From: Porphyrobacter sp. TH134
GTDB lineage: Bacteria; Pseudomonadota; Alphaproteobacteria; Sphingomonadales; Sphingomonadaceae
Direction of reading: 5' to 3'
Length of the DNA stretch: 64,000 bases
NCBI RefSeq assembly: GCF_002855495.1
Contig: NZ_PKRO01000002.1
Location: 62,001-126,000, forward strand
The stretch's first letter is position 1. Each line of letters opens with the position of its first letter. Made by a program: the position numbers and the translations under genes. The notes beneath the pieces were generated by a model that worked only from the letters and a program-made list of their open reading frames with translations, ran no database searches and was not told the origin of the DNA. Of this stretch, positions 27,363-36,134 are shown in pieces.

Positions 27363-28370
27363 CTAGTCATCCTCGTCCTCATACCCCACCAGCGCCAGCG
27401 CGCGGGCGCGGCGCTGGGATAGCTCGCACCAGCGCAGCAGCGCTTCCTCGCGGCCGTGGGTAATCCAGGTTTCTTGCGGGTTCACCTCTGTAATGGTGCG
27501 GGTGAGCTCGTTCCAGTCGGCGTGGTCGGAAATGACCAGCGGCAGTTCGACGCCGCGCTGGCGGGCGCGGGCGCGCACGCGCATCCAGCCGCTCGCCATC
27601 GCGGTGATGGGATCGGGCAGGCGGCGGCTCCAGCGATCGTTCAAGGCTGACGGCGGGGCGAGGATGATGGCGCCGCGCATCGCGTCTTTCGATGGCGCAT
27701 CGCTGACGAGGCGCAGATCGCCCAGCATCACGCCGTGTTCCTCATAGAGCCGACACATCGCCTCCATCGCGCCGTGGAGCCAGATCGTGTCGCTGTGGCC
27801 CGCTGCGCGCAGTTCCGCGATCACCCGCTGCGCCTTGCCCAGCGCATAGGCGCCCACCAGCACGCAGGCGTCGGGGTTCTCGGTGCGGGCATCCAGCAGC
27901 TTGGCGATTTCCTCGGCTATGGGCGGGTGGGTGAAGACGGGAAGGCCAAAGGTCGCCTCGGTGATGAAGATGTCGCAGGGGGTGACGGCGAAGGGCGCGC
28001 AGGTCGGATCCGGCGCGCGTTTGTAGTCGCCGGTGATGATGACCCGCTCTCCGCCAAGTTCCAGCAGGATCTGCGCCGAGCCGAGCACGTGGCCCGCAGG
28101 AAGGTATGTTGCACTGACCCCCCCGCCGATGGCGACCGTCTCGCCATATTCGACCGGCGAGGCGCCCGCGCGGGTGTTGTAGCGCAGTTCCATGATCGCC
28201 AGCGTGGCCGGGGTGGCGATAGTGATGCCATGCCCGCCGCGGGCGTGATCCGCATGGCCATGCGTCACCAGCGCGCGCGGGACGGGGCGCGAGGGATCGA
28301 CCCAGGCATCGGCGGGGACGACATGGATGCCCCACGGTTCGGGCCGGATCCAGGAAAAGGGGGCGGTCAT
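27363..28370 (-). CDS. ligase-associated DNA damage response exonuclease (MBL fold)
   Basis: A 335-residue metallo-beta-lactamase/RMMBL-fold nuclease. The metal-binding HxHxDH motif is THGHADHARGG (His37, His39, Asp41, His42). YLPAGHVLGSAQILLELGGERVIITGDYKR and the later HADWNELTRTI and THGREEALLRW complete the beta-CASP-like architecture. It matches the exonuclease partner of the LigB-type ATP-dependent ligase. Here the pair is separated by a small opposite-strand gene. The acidic C-terminus is YEDEDD. Confidence 0.9.
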   Translation of the reverse strand: MTAPFSWIRPEPWGIHVVPADAWVDPSRPVPRALVTHGHADHARGGHGITIATPATLAIMELRYNTRAGASPVEYGETVAIGGGVSATYLPAGHVLGSAQILLELGGERVIITGDYKRAPDPTCAPFAVTPCDIFITEATFGLPVFTHPPIAEEIAKLLDARTENPDACVLVGAYALGKAQRVIAELRAAGHSDTIWLHGAMEAMCRLYEEHGVMLGDLRLVSDAPSKDAMRGAIILAPPSALNDRWSRRLPDPITAMASGWMRVRARARQRGVELPLVISDHADWNELTRTITEVNPQETWITHGREEALLRWCELSQRRARALALVGYEDEDD

Positions 28371-28404
28371 GGGAGGGGAACTGGTCTCAGGTGCCCGAGG
28401 TTCC

Positions 28405-28556
28405 GTCCCTCCCTGTCCCGCAGGGATGGGGAGGTGGCAGACGCCAAAGGCGGCTGACGGAGGGGTAAGGGGGGCGAAGGCGGGATATTCACCCCTCCGT
28501 CACCGCTTCGCGGTGCCACCTCCCCGCCCCGGATCACGTCCGGGACGGGGAGGGAC
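28405..28556. repeat. large palindromic intergenic repeat (CCCTCCGTCA... family)
   Basis: Inverted arms 28405-28466 and 28491-28556: GTCCCTCCC...GGGGAGGTGG...CTGACGGAGGGGT faces ACCCCTCCGTCACCG...CCACCTCCCC...GGGGAGGGAC. Each arm also contains its own small hairpin (CTGTCCCGCAGGGATG; CCGCTTCGCGG; CCCGGATCACGTCCGGG). It fills the gap between clpA and the exonuclease gene and could affect mRNA stability or transcription termination there. Confidence 0.85.
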
Positions 28557-28565
28557 TGGCGGCAA

Positions 28566-30926
28566 TCAGCCCTCGTCGGCTTCCGGCGCCGGGTTCTTCG
28601 CCGGGGCCTTCTTGGCTGCGGGCTTCTTCTTCACCGGCTTCACCTTCGGCGCGGCGGGCGTCATCTCGAAGCTCGGCTTGCCATCCTTCACCGTGACATG
28701 CACCTCGCCGCCATCCGCAAGCTTGCCGAACAAGAGTTCCTCGGCGAGCGGCTGCTTGATCTTGTCCTGGATCAGGCGGCTCATCGGGCGGGCGCCGTAG
28801 AGCTTGTCATAGCCCTTGTCGCCCAGCCACGCGCGCGCATCGCTGTCGAACTGGATGTGGACGTTCTGTTCGGCCAGCTGCAATTCCAGCTGGAGGATGA
28901 ACTTGTCGACCACGCGGGCAACGATGCTCTTGCCCAGATAGGCGAAGGGCACGATCGCATCCAACCGGTTGCGGAATTCAGGGGTGAACATCTTGTTCAC
29001 CGCCTCGGTCCCGGCATCGGCCTTCGACACGTCGCCAAACCCGATCCCGCTGCGCGCCATGTCGGACGCGCCGGCATTGGTGGTCATGATCAGCACGACA
29101 TTGCGGAAATCGACCGTCTTGCCGTGGTGATCGGTCAGGCGGCCATTATCCATCACCTGCAACAGGATGTTGAACAGATCGGGGTGGGCCTTCTCGATTT
29201 CGTCGAGCAGCAGCACGCAATGCGGGTTCTGGTCGATGGCATCGGTGAGCAAACCGCCCTGATCGTAACCGACATAGCCCGGAGGCGCGCCGATCAACCG
29301 GCTGACCGAGTGGCGCTCCATATACTCGGACATGTCGAAGCGCTTGAGCTCGATCCCCATGATGTTCGCCAGCTGGCGCGCCACTTCGGTCTTGCCGACG
29401 CCGGTGGGGCCGCTGAACAGGAACGAGCCAATCGGCTTGTCCGGATCGCGCAGGCCCGCCCGGCTCAGCTTCATTGCGGTGGAAAGCCGCGTGATCGCCT
29501 CGTCCTGACCAAACACCACGTGCTTGAGATCGCGTTCGAGGTTTTCGAGCGCCTTCTTGTCGTCCTTCGACACGGACTTGGGCGGGATGCGCGCCATCGT
29601 CGCAATCACCATTTCGATCTCGCGCGCGGTGATGGTCTTCTTGCGGCGGCTCGGCGGCACCAGCATCTGCATCGCGCCGACTTCGTCGATCACATCGATC
29701 GCCTTGTCGGGCAGCTTGCGGTCATTGATGTAGCGCGCCGAGAGTTCCACTGCCGTCTTGATCGCATCGGGGGTGTATTTCACCTTGTGGTGATCCTCGA
29801 AGGCCGAACGCAGGCCCTTCAGGATCTTGATCGTGTCCTCGATCGTGGGCTCGTTCACGTCGATCTTCTGGAACCGGCGCAGCAGGGCGCGGTCCTTTTC
29901 GAAGTGGTTGCGGAATTCCTTGTAGGTGGTGCTGCCAATACAGCGGATCGCGCCGCTCGACAGGGCGGGCTTCAAGAGGTTGGACGCATCCATCGCCCCG
30001 CCGCTGGTCGCGCCCGCACCGATCACGGTGTGGATCTCGTCGATGAACAGGACGGCATGGGGCATCGCCTCAAGCTCGGTCACGACCTGCTTCAGCCGTT
30101 CTTCGAAATCGCCGCGATAGCGGGTGCCAGCCAGCAGCGCGCCCATATCGAGCGAGTAGATCACGGCCTCGGCCAGCACTTCGGGCACATCGCCTTCAAC
30201 GATCTTGCGCGCCAGACCTTCGGCAATCGCGGTCTTGCCGACGCCCGGATCGCCCACATAGAGCGGGTTGTTCTTGGAACGGCGGCACAGGATCTGGATT
30301 GTCCGGTCAACCTCCGGCCCGCGGCCGATCAGCGGGTCGATCTTGCCGTTTTCCGCCTTGGTGTTGAGGTTGACGGTAAACTGGTCGAGCGCGGTTTCCT
30401 TCTTGTTGCCGCTGTTTTCCTTCGAGCTTTGCGCGGATTCTTCCGCCTTGTCTGCGCCCTGCGGGGTCTTGGGCTCGATCTGGCGGCCACCCTTGCCGAT
30501 GCCGTGGCTGATAAAGCTGACCGCATCCAGCCGGCTCATGTCCTGCTGCTGGAGGAAATAGACCGCGTAGCTATCGCGTTCGGAAAACAGCGCGACCAGC
30601 ACGTTGGCGCCGGTAACGGTGTCCTTGCCGCTCGACTGCACATGCAGGATCGCGCGCTGGATCACCCGCTGGAAGCCAGCGGTGGGCTGCGGATCGGCGC
30701 CGTCTTCGGTCTTGAGGCTCTGGTATTCCTGATCGAGATACTGCTTCACCACCTCGCCCAATTCGGCAAGGTCCACCCCGCAGGCGGCCATCACGGCGGC
30801 TGCATCTTCATCATCGATCAGCGCCAGCAGCAGGTGTTCGAGCGTGGCATATTCGTGCCGACGTTCCGAAGCATTGCCGAGCGCGTTGTGCAGCGTGCGT
30901 TCGAGGTTCTGGGCGAAGCTGGGCAT
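28566..30926 (-). CDS. clpA: ATP-dependent Clp protease ATP-binding subunit ClpA
   Basis: A 786-residue AAA+ unfoldase that feeds substrates to ClpP. An N-terminal Clp_N double repeat occupies residues 1-140. D1 has Walker A GDPGVGKTAIAEG (near 218-230) and D2 has GPTGVGKTEVARQ (near 500-512), followed by a Clp_D2-small domain. There is no ClpB-type middle coiled coil, which supports ClpA. The last 30 residues form a Lys/Ala/Pro-rich tail (KKKPAAKKAPAK) not usual in enterobacterial ClpA. No clpS is adjacent; upstream on the same strand is a DUF1192 gene. Confidence 0.96.
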   Translation of the reverse strand: MPSFAQNLERTLHNALGNASERRHEYATLEHLLLALIDDEDAAAVMAACGVDLAELGEVVKQYLDQEYQSLKTEDGADPQPTAGFQRVIQRAILHVQSSGKDTVTGANVLVALFSERDSYAVYFLQQQDMSRLDAVSFISHGIGKGGRQIEPKTPQGADKAEESAQSSKENSGNKKETALDQFTVNLNTKAENGKIDPLIGRGPEVDRTIQILCRRSKNNPLYVGDPGVGKTAIAEGLARKIVEGDVPEVLAEAVIYSLDMGALLAGTRYRGDFEERLKQVVTELEAMPHAVLFIDEIHTVIGAGATSGGAMDASNLLKPALSSGAIRCIGSTTYKEFRNHFEKDRALLRRFQKIDVNEPTIEDTIKILKGLRSAFEDHHKVKYTPDAIKTAVELSARYINDRKLPDKAIDVIDEVGAMQMLVPPSRRKKTITAREIEMVIATMARIPPKSVSKDDKKALENLERDLKHVVFGQDEAITRLSTAMKLSRAGLRDPDKPIGSFLFSGPTGVGKTEVARQLANIMGIELKRFDMSEYMERHSVSRLIGAPPGYVGYDQGGLLTDAIDQNPHCVLLLDEIEKAHPDLFNILLQVMDNGRLTDHHGKTVDFRNVVLIMTTNAGASDMARSGIGFGDVSKADAGTEAVNKMFTPEFRNRLDAIVPFAYLGKSIVARVVDKFILQLELQLAEQNVHIQFDSDARAWLGDKGYDKLYGARPMSRLIQDKIKQPLAEELLFGKLADGGEVHVTVKDGKPSFEMTPAAPKVKPVKKKPAAKKAPAKNPAPEADEG

Positions 30927-31054
30927 GGGAGAGGCCTTTCAGCAGGAGGATGCTCGTGGCGAGCGAGCGGAGAGTGGCGTTTGCCGACAATATGGGATCG
31001 CCTGCGCGAATTGCGAATCCCCTAAAGCTGATACGCGCGAGATGCCTGAAAGGT

Positions 31055-31273
31055 TCATCCGCCCCCCTTTCCGGCAGCACTTTGGCCGAACAGCGCATCA
31101 GCAGCAGCGCGGTGGGCCGCGGCCTTGTCGCGGTGGGCTTTCACCCGTGCGATCTCCGCGTTCAGCAGCGCGATCCGATCATCCAGCTCGGCCTGCGAGT
31201 AGGGGCCGAGGTCTTCGCCTGCGAGGCGACTCGCCGCGTCTCCGCTGGGCCGTGGGCGATCGGGTTCATCCAT
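31055..31273 (-). CDS. DUF1192 family small protein
   Basis: A 72-residue acidic then basic protein. LGPYSQAELDDRIALLNAEIARVKAHRDKA is the DUF1192 signature and is predicted to form a coiled coil. The ends are disordered. No function is known. It is 128 bases upstream of clpA on the same strand and divergent from the quinone oxidoreductase gene. Confidence 0.85.
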   Translation of the reverse strand: MDEPDRPRPSGDAASRLAGEDLGPYSQAELDDRIALLNAEIARVKAHRDKAAAHRAAADALFGQSAAGKGGG

Positions 31274-31374
31274 TGCGATGCAGCATCAGGGGGAAGCGGC
31301 TTGCTGTCAATCGGCGAGACGGTTATTCGCGCATGCAACAGCGTTAATGACGGGCTAATCGGGGGGCATTGATA

Positions 31375-32397
31375 ATGGTCGCAAGCAACGGGGCAGGTGT
31401 GCCTGAGACCATGCAATCGATTGGCTTCGATGCCCCGGGTGGCCCTGACGTGTTGCGGATACAGGCCAGCCCCGTCCCGCGTTTGCGGCCAGATGATGTG
31501 CTGATCCGCGTCGCCTATGCCGGGGTCAATCGCCCCGATTGCCTGCAACGGGCCGGTGCCTACCCCCCGCCGCCGGGTGCCTCGCCGCTGCTGGGGCTTG
31601 AAGTCTCGGGCGAGATCGTGGCGGTCGGCACCGAAGTCCCGCGCGAGATGATCGGGCAGTATGTCGCAGCCCTCACGCCGGGCGGAGGCTACGCCGAATA
31701 TTGCGCCGCCCATTGGCAGCACTGCCTGCCGGTGCCCGAAGGCATGATGCTGTCCGAAGCCGCGGCTCTGCCCGAAACCCTGTTCACCGTCTGGCACAAC
31801 CTGTTCGAGCGCGGATTGGCCCGCGACGGGGAGACCGTGCTGATCCACGGCGGCACCAGCGGCATCGGCACCATGGCGATCATGCTGGGCAAGGCCTTCG
31901 GGCTGCACGTGATCGTGACTTGCGGCGACACCGCCAAATGCGCCGCCGCCACCCGCATCGGCGCCGACCTTGCGATCAATTACCGCGAGACCGACTATGC
32001 AGAGGCGGTCTTGGACCACACCCAAGGCAAGGGCGTGAACATCGTGCTCGACATGGTGTCGGGCGAGTATGTCGCGCGCAATCTCAAATGTCTGGCCGAA
32101 GATGGCCGCCATGTCACCATCGCGGTGCTGGGCGGGGCCAAGGCCGACATCAATATGGCGCTGGTGATGATGCGCCGCCTGACCCTGACCGGATCAACCC
32201 TGCGCCCGCGCACCGACAGCTTCAAATCCGCGCTGGCGGACGAGATCGCCGACAATGCCTGGCCGCTGTTCGCCGATGGGGAGTTGTCCCCGGTGATGGA
32301 CATGACCTTCCCCCTCGCCGAAGCCGCCGCCGCCCATGCGCGGATGGAAAAGGGCGAGCATATCGGCAAGATCGTGCTGGAAGTGGCCGGTGGTTGA
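31375..32397 (+). CDS. NAD(P)H-quinone oxidoreductase (zinc-free MDR/QOR family)
   Basis: A 340-residue medium-chain dehydrogenase/reductase of the quinone oxidoreductase (PIG3-like) type. GFDAPGGPDVLRIQASPVPRLRPDDVLIRV opens the GroES-like domain, and HGGTSGIGTMAIMLGKA near residue 155 is the nucleotide-binding loop. No structural zinc cysteines are present. It reduces quinones or enals with NADPH. I use ATG 31375; a TTG two codons earlier is possible. The stop overlaps the following GST gene start by 8 bases. Confidence 0.9.
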   Translation: MVASNGAGVPETMQSIGFDAPGGPDVLRIQASPVPRLRPDDVLIRVAYAGVNRPDCLQRAGAYPPPPGASPLLGLEVSGEIVAVGTEVPREMIGQYVAALTPGGGYAEYCAAHWQHCLPVPEGMMLSEAAALPETLFTVWHNLFERGLARDGETVLIHGGTSGIGTMAIMLGKAFGLHVIVTCGDTAKCAAATRIGADLAINYRETDYAEAVLDHTQGKGVNIVLDMVSGEYVARNLKCLAEDGRHVTIAVLGGAKADINMALVMMRRLTLTGSTLRPRTDSFKSALADEIADNAWPLFADGELSPVMDMTFPLAEAAAAHARMEKGEHIGKIVLEVAGG

Positions 32398-33019
32398 GGC
32401 CTTCACCCTCCACGAAGACCCCCGCAGCGGGAATTGCTACAAGATCAGGCTCACCGCTGCGCTGCTCGGTCTGCCGCTGGCGACCCGCGCCTATGACATC
32501 ATGCGGGGCGAGACGCGGACGCCCGAGTTCCTTGCGCGCGTCAATCCCAATGGCCGCATCCCGGTGCTCCAGATCGGCGAGGGGAGTGCGGCGCGCTTCC
32601 TGCCCGAAAGCAATGCCGCCTGCTGGTATCTCGCCCATGGTTCTGTGCTGATCCCGCAAGACCGGTTTGCCCAGGCCGACATGCTGCGCTGGATGTTCTT
32701 CGAACAATACAGCCACGAACCCAATATCGCGACGCTCAGGTTCTGGCTGCGGTTCGTGGGTGAGGCGAACCTATCTGCCGAACAGCGGGGGCAGATGATG
32801 GCCAAGCGCGTGGCGGGCTGCGCGGCGCTCGATCTGATGAACCGCCATCTGGCCGCCACCGCGTTCTTCAGCGGCGAGGCTGTGACGCTCGCCGATATCG
32901 CGCTGTTCCCTTACACCCACGTCGCGGAAGAAGGCGGCTTCGGCCTTGGCGATTACCCGCACATCCTCGCCTGGATTGCGCGGGTGCAGGCGCTGCCCGG
33001 GTTCATCCCGATGCCGTGA
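32390..33019 (+). CDS. glutathione S-transferase family protein
   Basis: A 209-residue GST. The N-terminal thioredoxin fold has HEDPRSGNCYKIRLTAALLGLPL, with the Ser/Cys region at the active-site position, and NPNGRIPVLQIGEG, where the cis-proline binds glutathione. The C-terminal helical domain ends with VTLADIALFPYTHVAEEGGFGLGDYPHILAWI. The start is a GTG at 32390 that overlaps the preceding stop and has GGAAG upstream; the longer frame is out of family. It is coupled with the quinone oxidoreductase gene. Confidence 0.88.
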   Translation: MVEAFTLHEDPRSGNCYKIRLTAALLGLPLATRAYDIMRGETRTPEFLARVNPNGRIPVLQIGEGSAARFLPESNAACWYLAHGSVLIPQDRFAQADMLRWMFFEQYSHEPNIATLRFWLRFVGEANLSAEQRGQMMAKRVAGCAALDLMNRHLAATAFFSGEAVTLADIALFPYTHVAEEGGFGLGDYPHILAWIARVQALPGFIPMP

Positions 33020-33104
33020 CGCGAAACCGTCACCAGTCTGCGGGTTGCCTGTAACAATTCCCTGCCAATGGGTTGTACGCGAACCACGACTTGCGGGATT
33101 GCCC

Positions 33105-34019
33105 ATGACCAGCGCCGACCTTGCCGACCTGATCAACGACAACATTGCCAGCTTTCCGCTCAACCCCCCGCGGGTGCCGGAGCCAGAGAGCGCCGAACGC
33201 CGCTCCTATCGCACGATCTGGATCAGCGATGTCCACCTCGGCACCAAGGGCTGCAATGCGGACCTGCTGATCGACTTCCTCGACCATACCGACAGCGAGA
33301 CGATCTATCTGGTCGGGGACATCATTGATGGCTGGCGCCTGAAGAAGAAGTTCTACTGGCCCGCCGCGCACAACGACATCGTCTGGCGCATTATGAAGCG
33401 CGCCCGGCGGGGCACGCGAGTGGTCTATATCCCCGGTAACCACGACGAGATGTTCCGCCAGTTCACCGGCCTCAATTTCGGCGGGATCGAAATCCGCCGC
33501 GCCGCCTTTCACGACACCGCCGATGGGCGCCGGTTGATGGTGCTCCACGGGGACGAATTCGATGCCGTCATGCTGTCGCACCGTTGGCTCGCCTTCGTGG
33601 GCGACCATGCCTACCACCTGATGATGAAGCTGAATGTGACGGTGAATGCCGTCCGCCGCTGGCTGGGCAAGCCCTATTGGTCGCTTAGCAAGGCGGCCAA
33701 GCACAAGGTCAAGAACGCGGTTGAATTCATCGGCAAATATGAAGAGGCCGTGGCGCGCGCGGCAGGGGAGCGCGGGGTGGACGGGGTCGTCTGCGGCCAT
33801 ATCCACACCGCCGAATTCCGCGCCTTCCAGCACAATGGCAAGCGGATCGAATACTGGAACGATGGCGATTGGGTCGAAGGCTGCAATGCGCTGGTCGAAC
33901 ATCACGACGGGCGGATGGAAATCCTGCACTGGCCCGAAGAAATGAAACGCCGCCTGCAAGACGCCGTGCCGGCGGCGGATGCGCCTGCCCCGAACGGTTC
34001 CGAACGTGAGGCGGCGTGA
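33105..34019 (+). CDS. UDP-2,3-diacylglucosamine diphosphatase-like metallophosphoesterase
   Basis: A 304-residue calcineurin-like phosphoesterase. The metal motifs appear in order: ISDVHLG, LVGDIIDGW, IPGNHDE, LHGDEFD and CGHIHTAEF. This is the LpxH-related family that removes UMP from UDP-2,3-diacylglucosamine in lipid A synthesis, although several members have other substrates. An N-terminal extension of about 35 residues precedes the domain. The start MTSADLADL follows an uninformative 85-base gap. The stop overlaps the GTG of the next glycosyltransferase gene, suggesting a joint envelope function. Confidence 0.88.
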   Translation: MTSADLADLINDNIASFPLNPPRVPEPESAERRSYRTIWISDVHLGTKGCNADLLIDFLDHTDSETIYLVGDIIDGWRLKKKFYWPAAHNDIVWRIMKRARRGTRVVYIPGNHDEMFRQFTGLNFGGIEIRRAAFHDTADGRRLMVLHGDEFDAVMLSHRWLAFVGDHAYHLMMKLNVTVNAVRRWLGKPYWSLSKAAKHKVKNAVEFIGKYEEAVARAAGERGVDGVVCGHIHTAEFRAFQHNGKRIEYWNDGDWVEGCNALVEHHDGRMEILHWPEEMKRRLQDAVPAADAPAPNGSEREAA

Positions 34020-35131
34020 ACCGGCTGACCACCATCTGTCCTGACCATGCCCAGCCGGTGGCATCTGCCGGATCGGGGCCTGTTCCTGCGTCGATTGCCA
34101 TCATCACCGATGCCTGGCACCCGCAAACCAACGGGGTGGTGCGCACGCTGTCGACCACCTGCGCGGTGCTGCGCGGCTGGGGGCATCAGGTCACGGTGAT
34201 CTCGCCCGAAGGCTATCCTTCGCTCCCGGCACCGACCTATCCCGAGATCCGCCTGGCGCTGACATTGCCGGGCGCTGTCGGGCGGCAATTGGCGCGGATC
34301 GCGCCCGATGCGGTGCATATCGCCACGGAAGGCCCGCTGGGTCTGGCAGCCCGCGCCTATTGCCTGCGCCGCAAGGTGCCGTTCACCACCGCCTATCACA
34401 CGCAGTTTCCCGATTATCTGGCCCGCCGCACCGGCCTTCCCGCGCGGGTGTTCTGGCCCTTTATCCGCTGGTTCCACCGCCCGGCCGAGGCAATCATGGT
34501 GGCCACTGCGACGATCCGCACGCAATTGCGCGAACAGGGCCTGACCCAGCTTACCCACTGGAGCCGCGGGGTCGATCTGGCCTGTTTTTCGCCCAGCGCC
34601 CCGCCGCCGCCGGAATATGCGCAGGCGCAAGGGCCGATCCTGCTGTATGTCGGCCGGGTCGCGGTGGAGAAGAATATCGAAGCCTTCCTCGCCTGCCCCT
34701 ACCCCGGCACCAAGGTCGTGGTCGGCGACGGCCCGGCCCGCGCAGGCTTGCAGGCGAAGTTTCCCGATGCGCTGTTCCTCGGCAAGAAATCGGGCGCGGC
34801 CCTGGCGGGCTGCTATGCGGGCGCGGATGTGTTCGTGTTCCCCAGCCGCACCGACACCTTTGGGCTGGTCATGATTGAAGCGCTGGCCTGCGGCACCCCG
34901 GTGGCCGCCTTCCCGGTGGCGGGACCGCTCGACATCGTCACCGATGCCGTCGGCGCCCTGTCCGAGGATCTGACCCGCGCGATCGATGCCGCCCGCTATT
35001 GCGACCGCGCCGCTTGCGCTGCCTACGGGGCGAGCTTCAGCTGGGAGGCTGCGACACGGCAGTTTCTGACCGGGCTTGTGCCGCTGGCAGAAGATCAGGC
35101 CGAATCGCTCGCCGCCATCTCCGCGTTCTGA
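34016..35131 (+). CDS. glycosyltransferase family 4 (GDP-mannose-dependent alpha-mannosyltransferase-like)
   Basis: A 371-residue GT-B glycosyltransferase. The N-terminal domain shows IITDAWHPQTNGVVRTLSTT (about residues 29-48) and VHIATEGPLGLAARAYC. The C-terminal nucleotide-sugar domain has VGDGPARAGLQ, FPSRTDTFGLVMIEALACGTPVAAFPVAGP, with the EALACG motif binding the donor. It resembles enzymes that add mannose or glucose to membrane glycolipids. It starts with GTG overlapping the preceding stop. Together with the LpxH-like enzyme it points to envelope lipid or glycan synthesis. Confidence 0.9.
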   Translation: MNRLTTICPDHAQPVASAGSGPVPASIAIITDAWHPQTNGVVRTLSTTCAVLRGWGHQVTVISPEGYPSLPAPTYPEIRLALTLPGAVGRQLARIAPDAVHIATEGPLGLAARAYCLRRKVPFTTAYHTQFPDYLARRTGLPARVFWPFIRWFHRPAEAIMVATATIRTQLREQGLTQLTHWSRGVDLACFSPSAPPPPEYAQAQGPILLYVGRVAVEKNIEAFLACPYPGTKVVVGDGPARAGLQAKFPDALFLGKKSGAALAGCYAGADVFVFPSRTDTFGLVMIEALACGTPVAAFPVAGPLDIVTDAVGALSEDLTRAIDAARYCDRAACAAYGASFSWEAATRQFLTGLVPLAEDQAESLAAISAF

Positions 35132-35179
35132 CGGAAGACAGCGCTGGCGCGCGATACCGCCTGCCCGCGAATCCATTTC

Positions 35180-35208
35180 TTGCCGTTTCGCAGCCTTTCG
35201 CCTATCTA
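35180..35208 (+). promoter_or_regulatory. sigma-70-type promoter for trcR
   Basis: TTGCCG (35180-35185), a 17-base spacer and TATCTA (35203-35208). The predicted start near 35215 lies just before a GC-rich hairpin and about 54 bases upstream of the trcR ATG. Confidence 0.6.
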
Positions 35209-35220
35209 AGGCTCCAAGGC

Positions 35221-35253
35221 GGCCGCTCCGAAAGGGGCGGCCCTTCTATTTTT
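35221..35253 (+). terminator. leader hairpin with U-rich tail upstream of trcR
   Basis: GGCCGCTCC, a GAAA tetraloop and GGGGCGGCC, followed by CTTCTATTTTT. It looks like an intrinsic terminator for the upstream glycosyltransferase transcript. Because a promoter lies directly upstream, it could also act as an attenuator or 5' stabiliser in the trcR leader. Confidence 0.7.
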
Positions 35254-35268
35254 AACGGAGATTTCCCC

Positions 35269-36012
35269 ATGGCGACCAAGGATCAGCCCAAGCCGCTGAT
35301 GCCGCATGCCACCGCAACCTGGCTGGTGGACAACACCGCATTGGCATTCGAACAGATTGCCGAGTTTTGCGGCCTCCACATCCTCGAAGTGCAGGCGATG
35401 GCCGATGATCTTGCGGGCAGCAAATACACCGGGCGCGATCCGGTGCATTCGGGCGAACTGACCCAGGCCGAGATCGAAAAGGGTCAGGCTGACCCGTCCT
35501 ATTCGCTGCGGATGCAGAAGGCCCCGGTCGAAGTGACCCGCACCAAGGGTCCGCGTTACACCCCGGTGTCCAAGCGGCAGGACAAGCCCGATGGCATCGC
35601 CTGGATCCTGCGCAACTATCCCGAGGTTTCGGACGCGCAGATCGGCAAGCTGATCGGCACCACCCGCAACACCATCGGCGCGATCCGCGATCGCAGCCAC
35701 TGGAATATCCAGAACATCACCGCCAAGGACCCGGTGACGCTGGGCCTGTGTTCGCAGCGTGAACTCGACGCGATGGTTGCCAAGGCCGCCAAGCGCGCCG
35801 GGATCACCGAAGATGCCGATGCGCCGGTCAAATCGGATCGCAACGACCGCGAGAACCTGATCGCGGAACTGCGCGCCGAACGCGACGCCAACGTCAAGGC
35901 GGCCGGTGCCGCCGCGCAGGAAGCCGAGGCCGAAGCCTGGCTCGCCGCGCGCCGCGCTGCCGAAGCGGCCGAACAGAAGATCGACCCGGAAAGCGGGTTC
36001 ATCTCCAACTGA
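35269..36012 (+). CDS. trcR: cell cycle transcriptional regulator TrcR (DUF1013)
   Basis: A 247-residue protein of the DUF1013 family, which is confined mainly to alphaproteobacteria and annotated as the cell-cycle regulator TrcR. PHATATWLVDNTALAFEQIAEFCGLHILEVQ at the N-terminus and GIAWILRNYPEVSDAQIGKLIGTTRNTIGAIRDRSHW in the middle look like two helix-turn-helix units. The C-terminal 70 residues are Ala/Glu-rich and probably coiled coil. The ATG has GGAG 8 bases upstream. It has its own promoter and leader hairpin. Confidence 0.9.
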   Translation: MATKDQPKPLMPHATATWLVDNTALAFEQIAEFCGLHILEVQAMADDLAGSKYTGRDPVHSGELTQAEIEKGQADPSYSLRMQKAPVEVTRTKGPRYTPVSKRQDKPDGIAWILRNYPEVSDAQIGKLIGTTRNTIGAIRDRSHWNIQNITAKDPVTLGLCSQRELDAMVAKAAKRAGITEDADAPVKSDRNDRENLIAELRAERDANVKAAGAAAQEAEAEAWLAARRAAEAAEQKIDPESGFISN

Positions 36013-36134
36013 TTGATGGTGCCGGGGCGGGCCTCAACCGCTCCGGCAACCCCTTCGCGCCGCTTGCGAAAAAGCCGCGCAGCGCCTGCGGGTTTCGCTT
36101 GTGCGCCGGATGATTGTCCGCCAGTATTATTGAC

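Noticed and set aside
30927-31054. A heat-shock sigma-32 promoter before clpA
   Set aside because: A CCCATATT-like -10 is present, but no -35 with correct spacing could be found.
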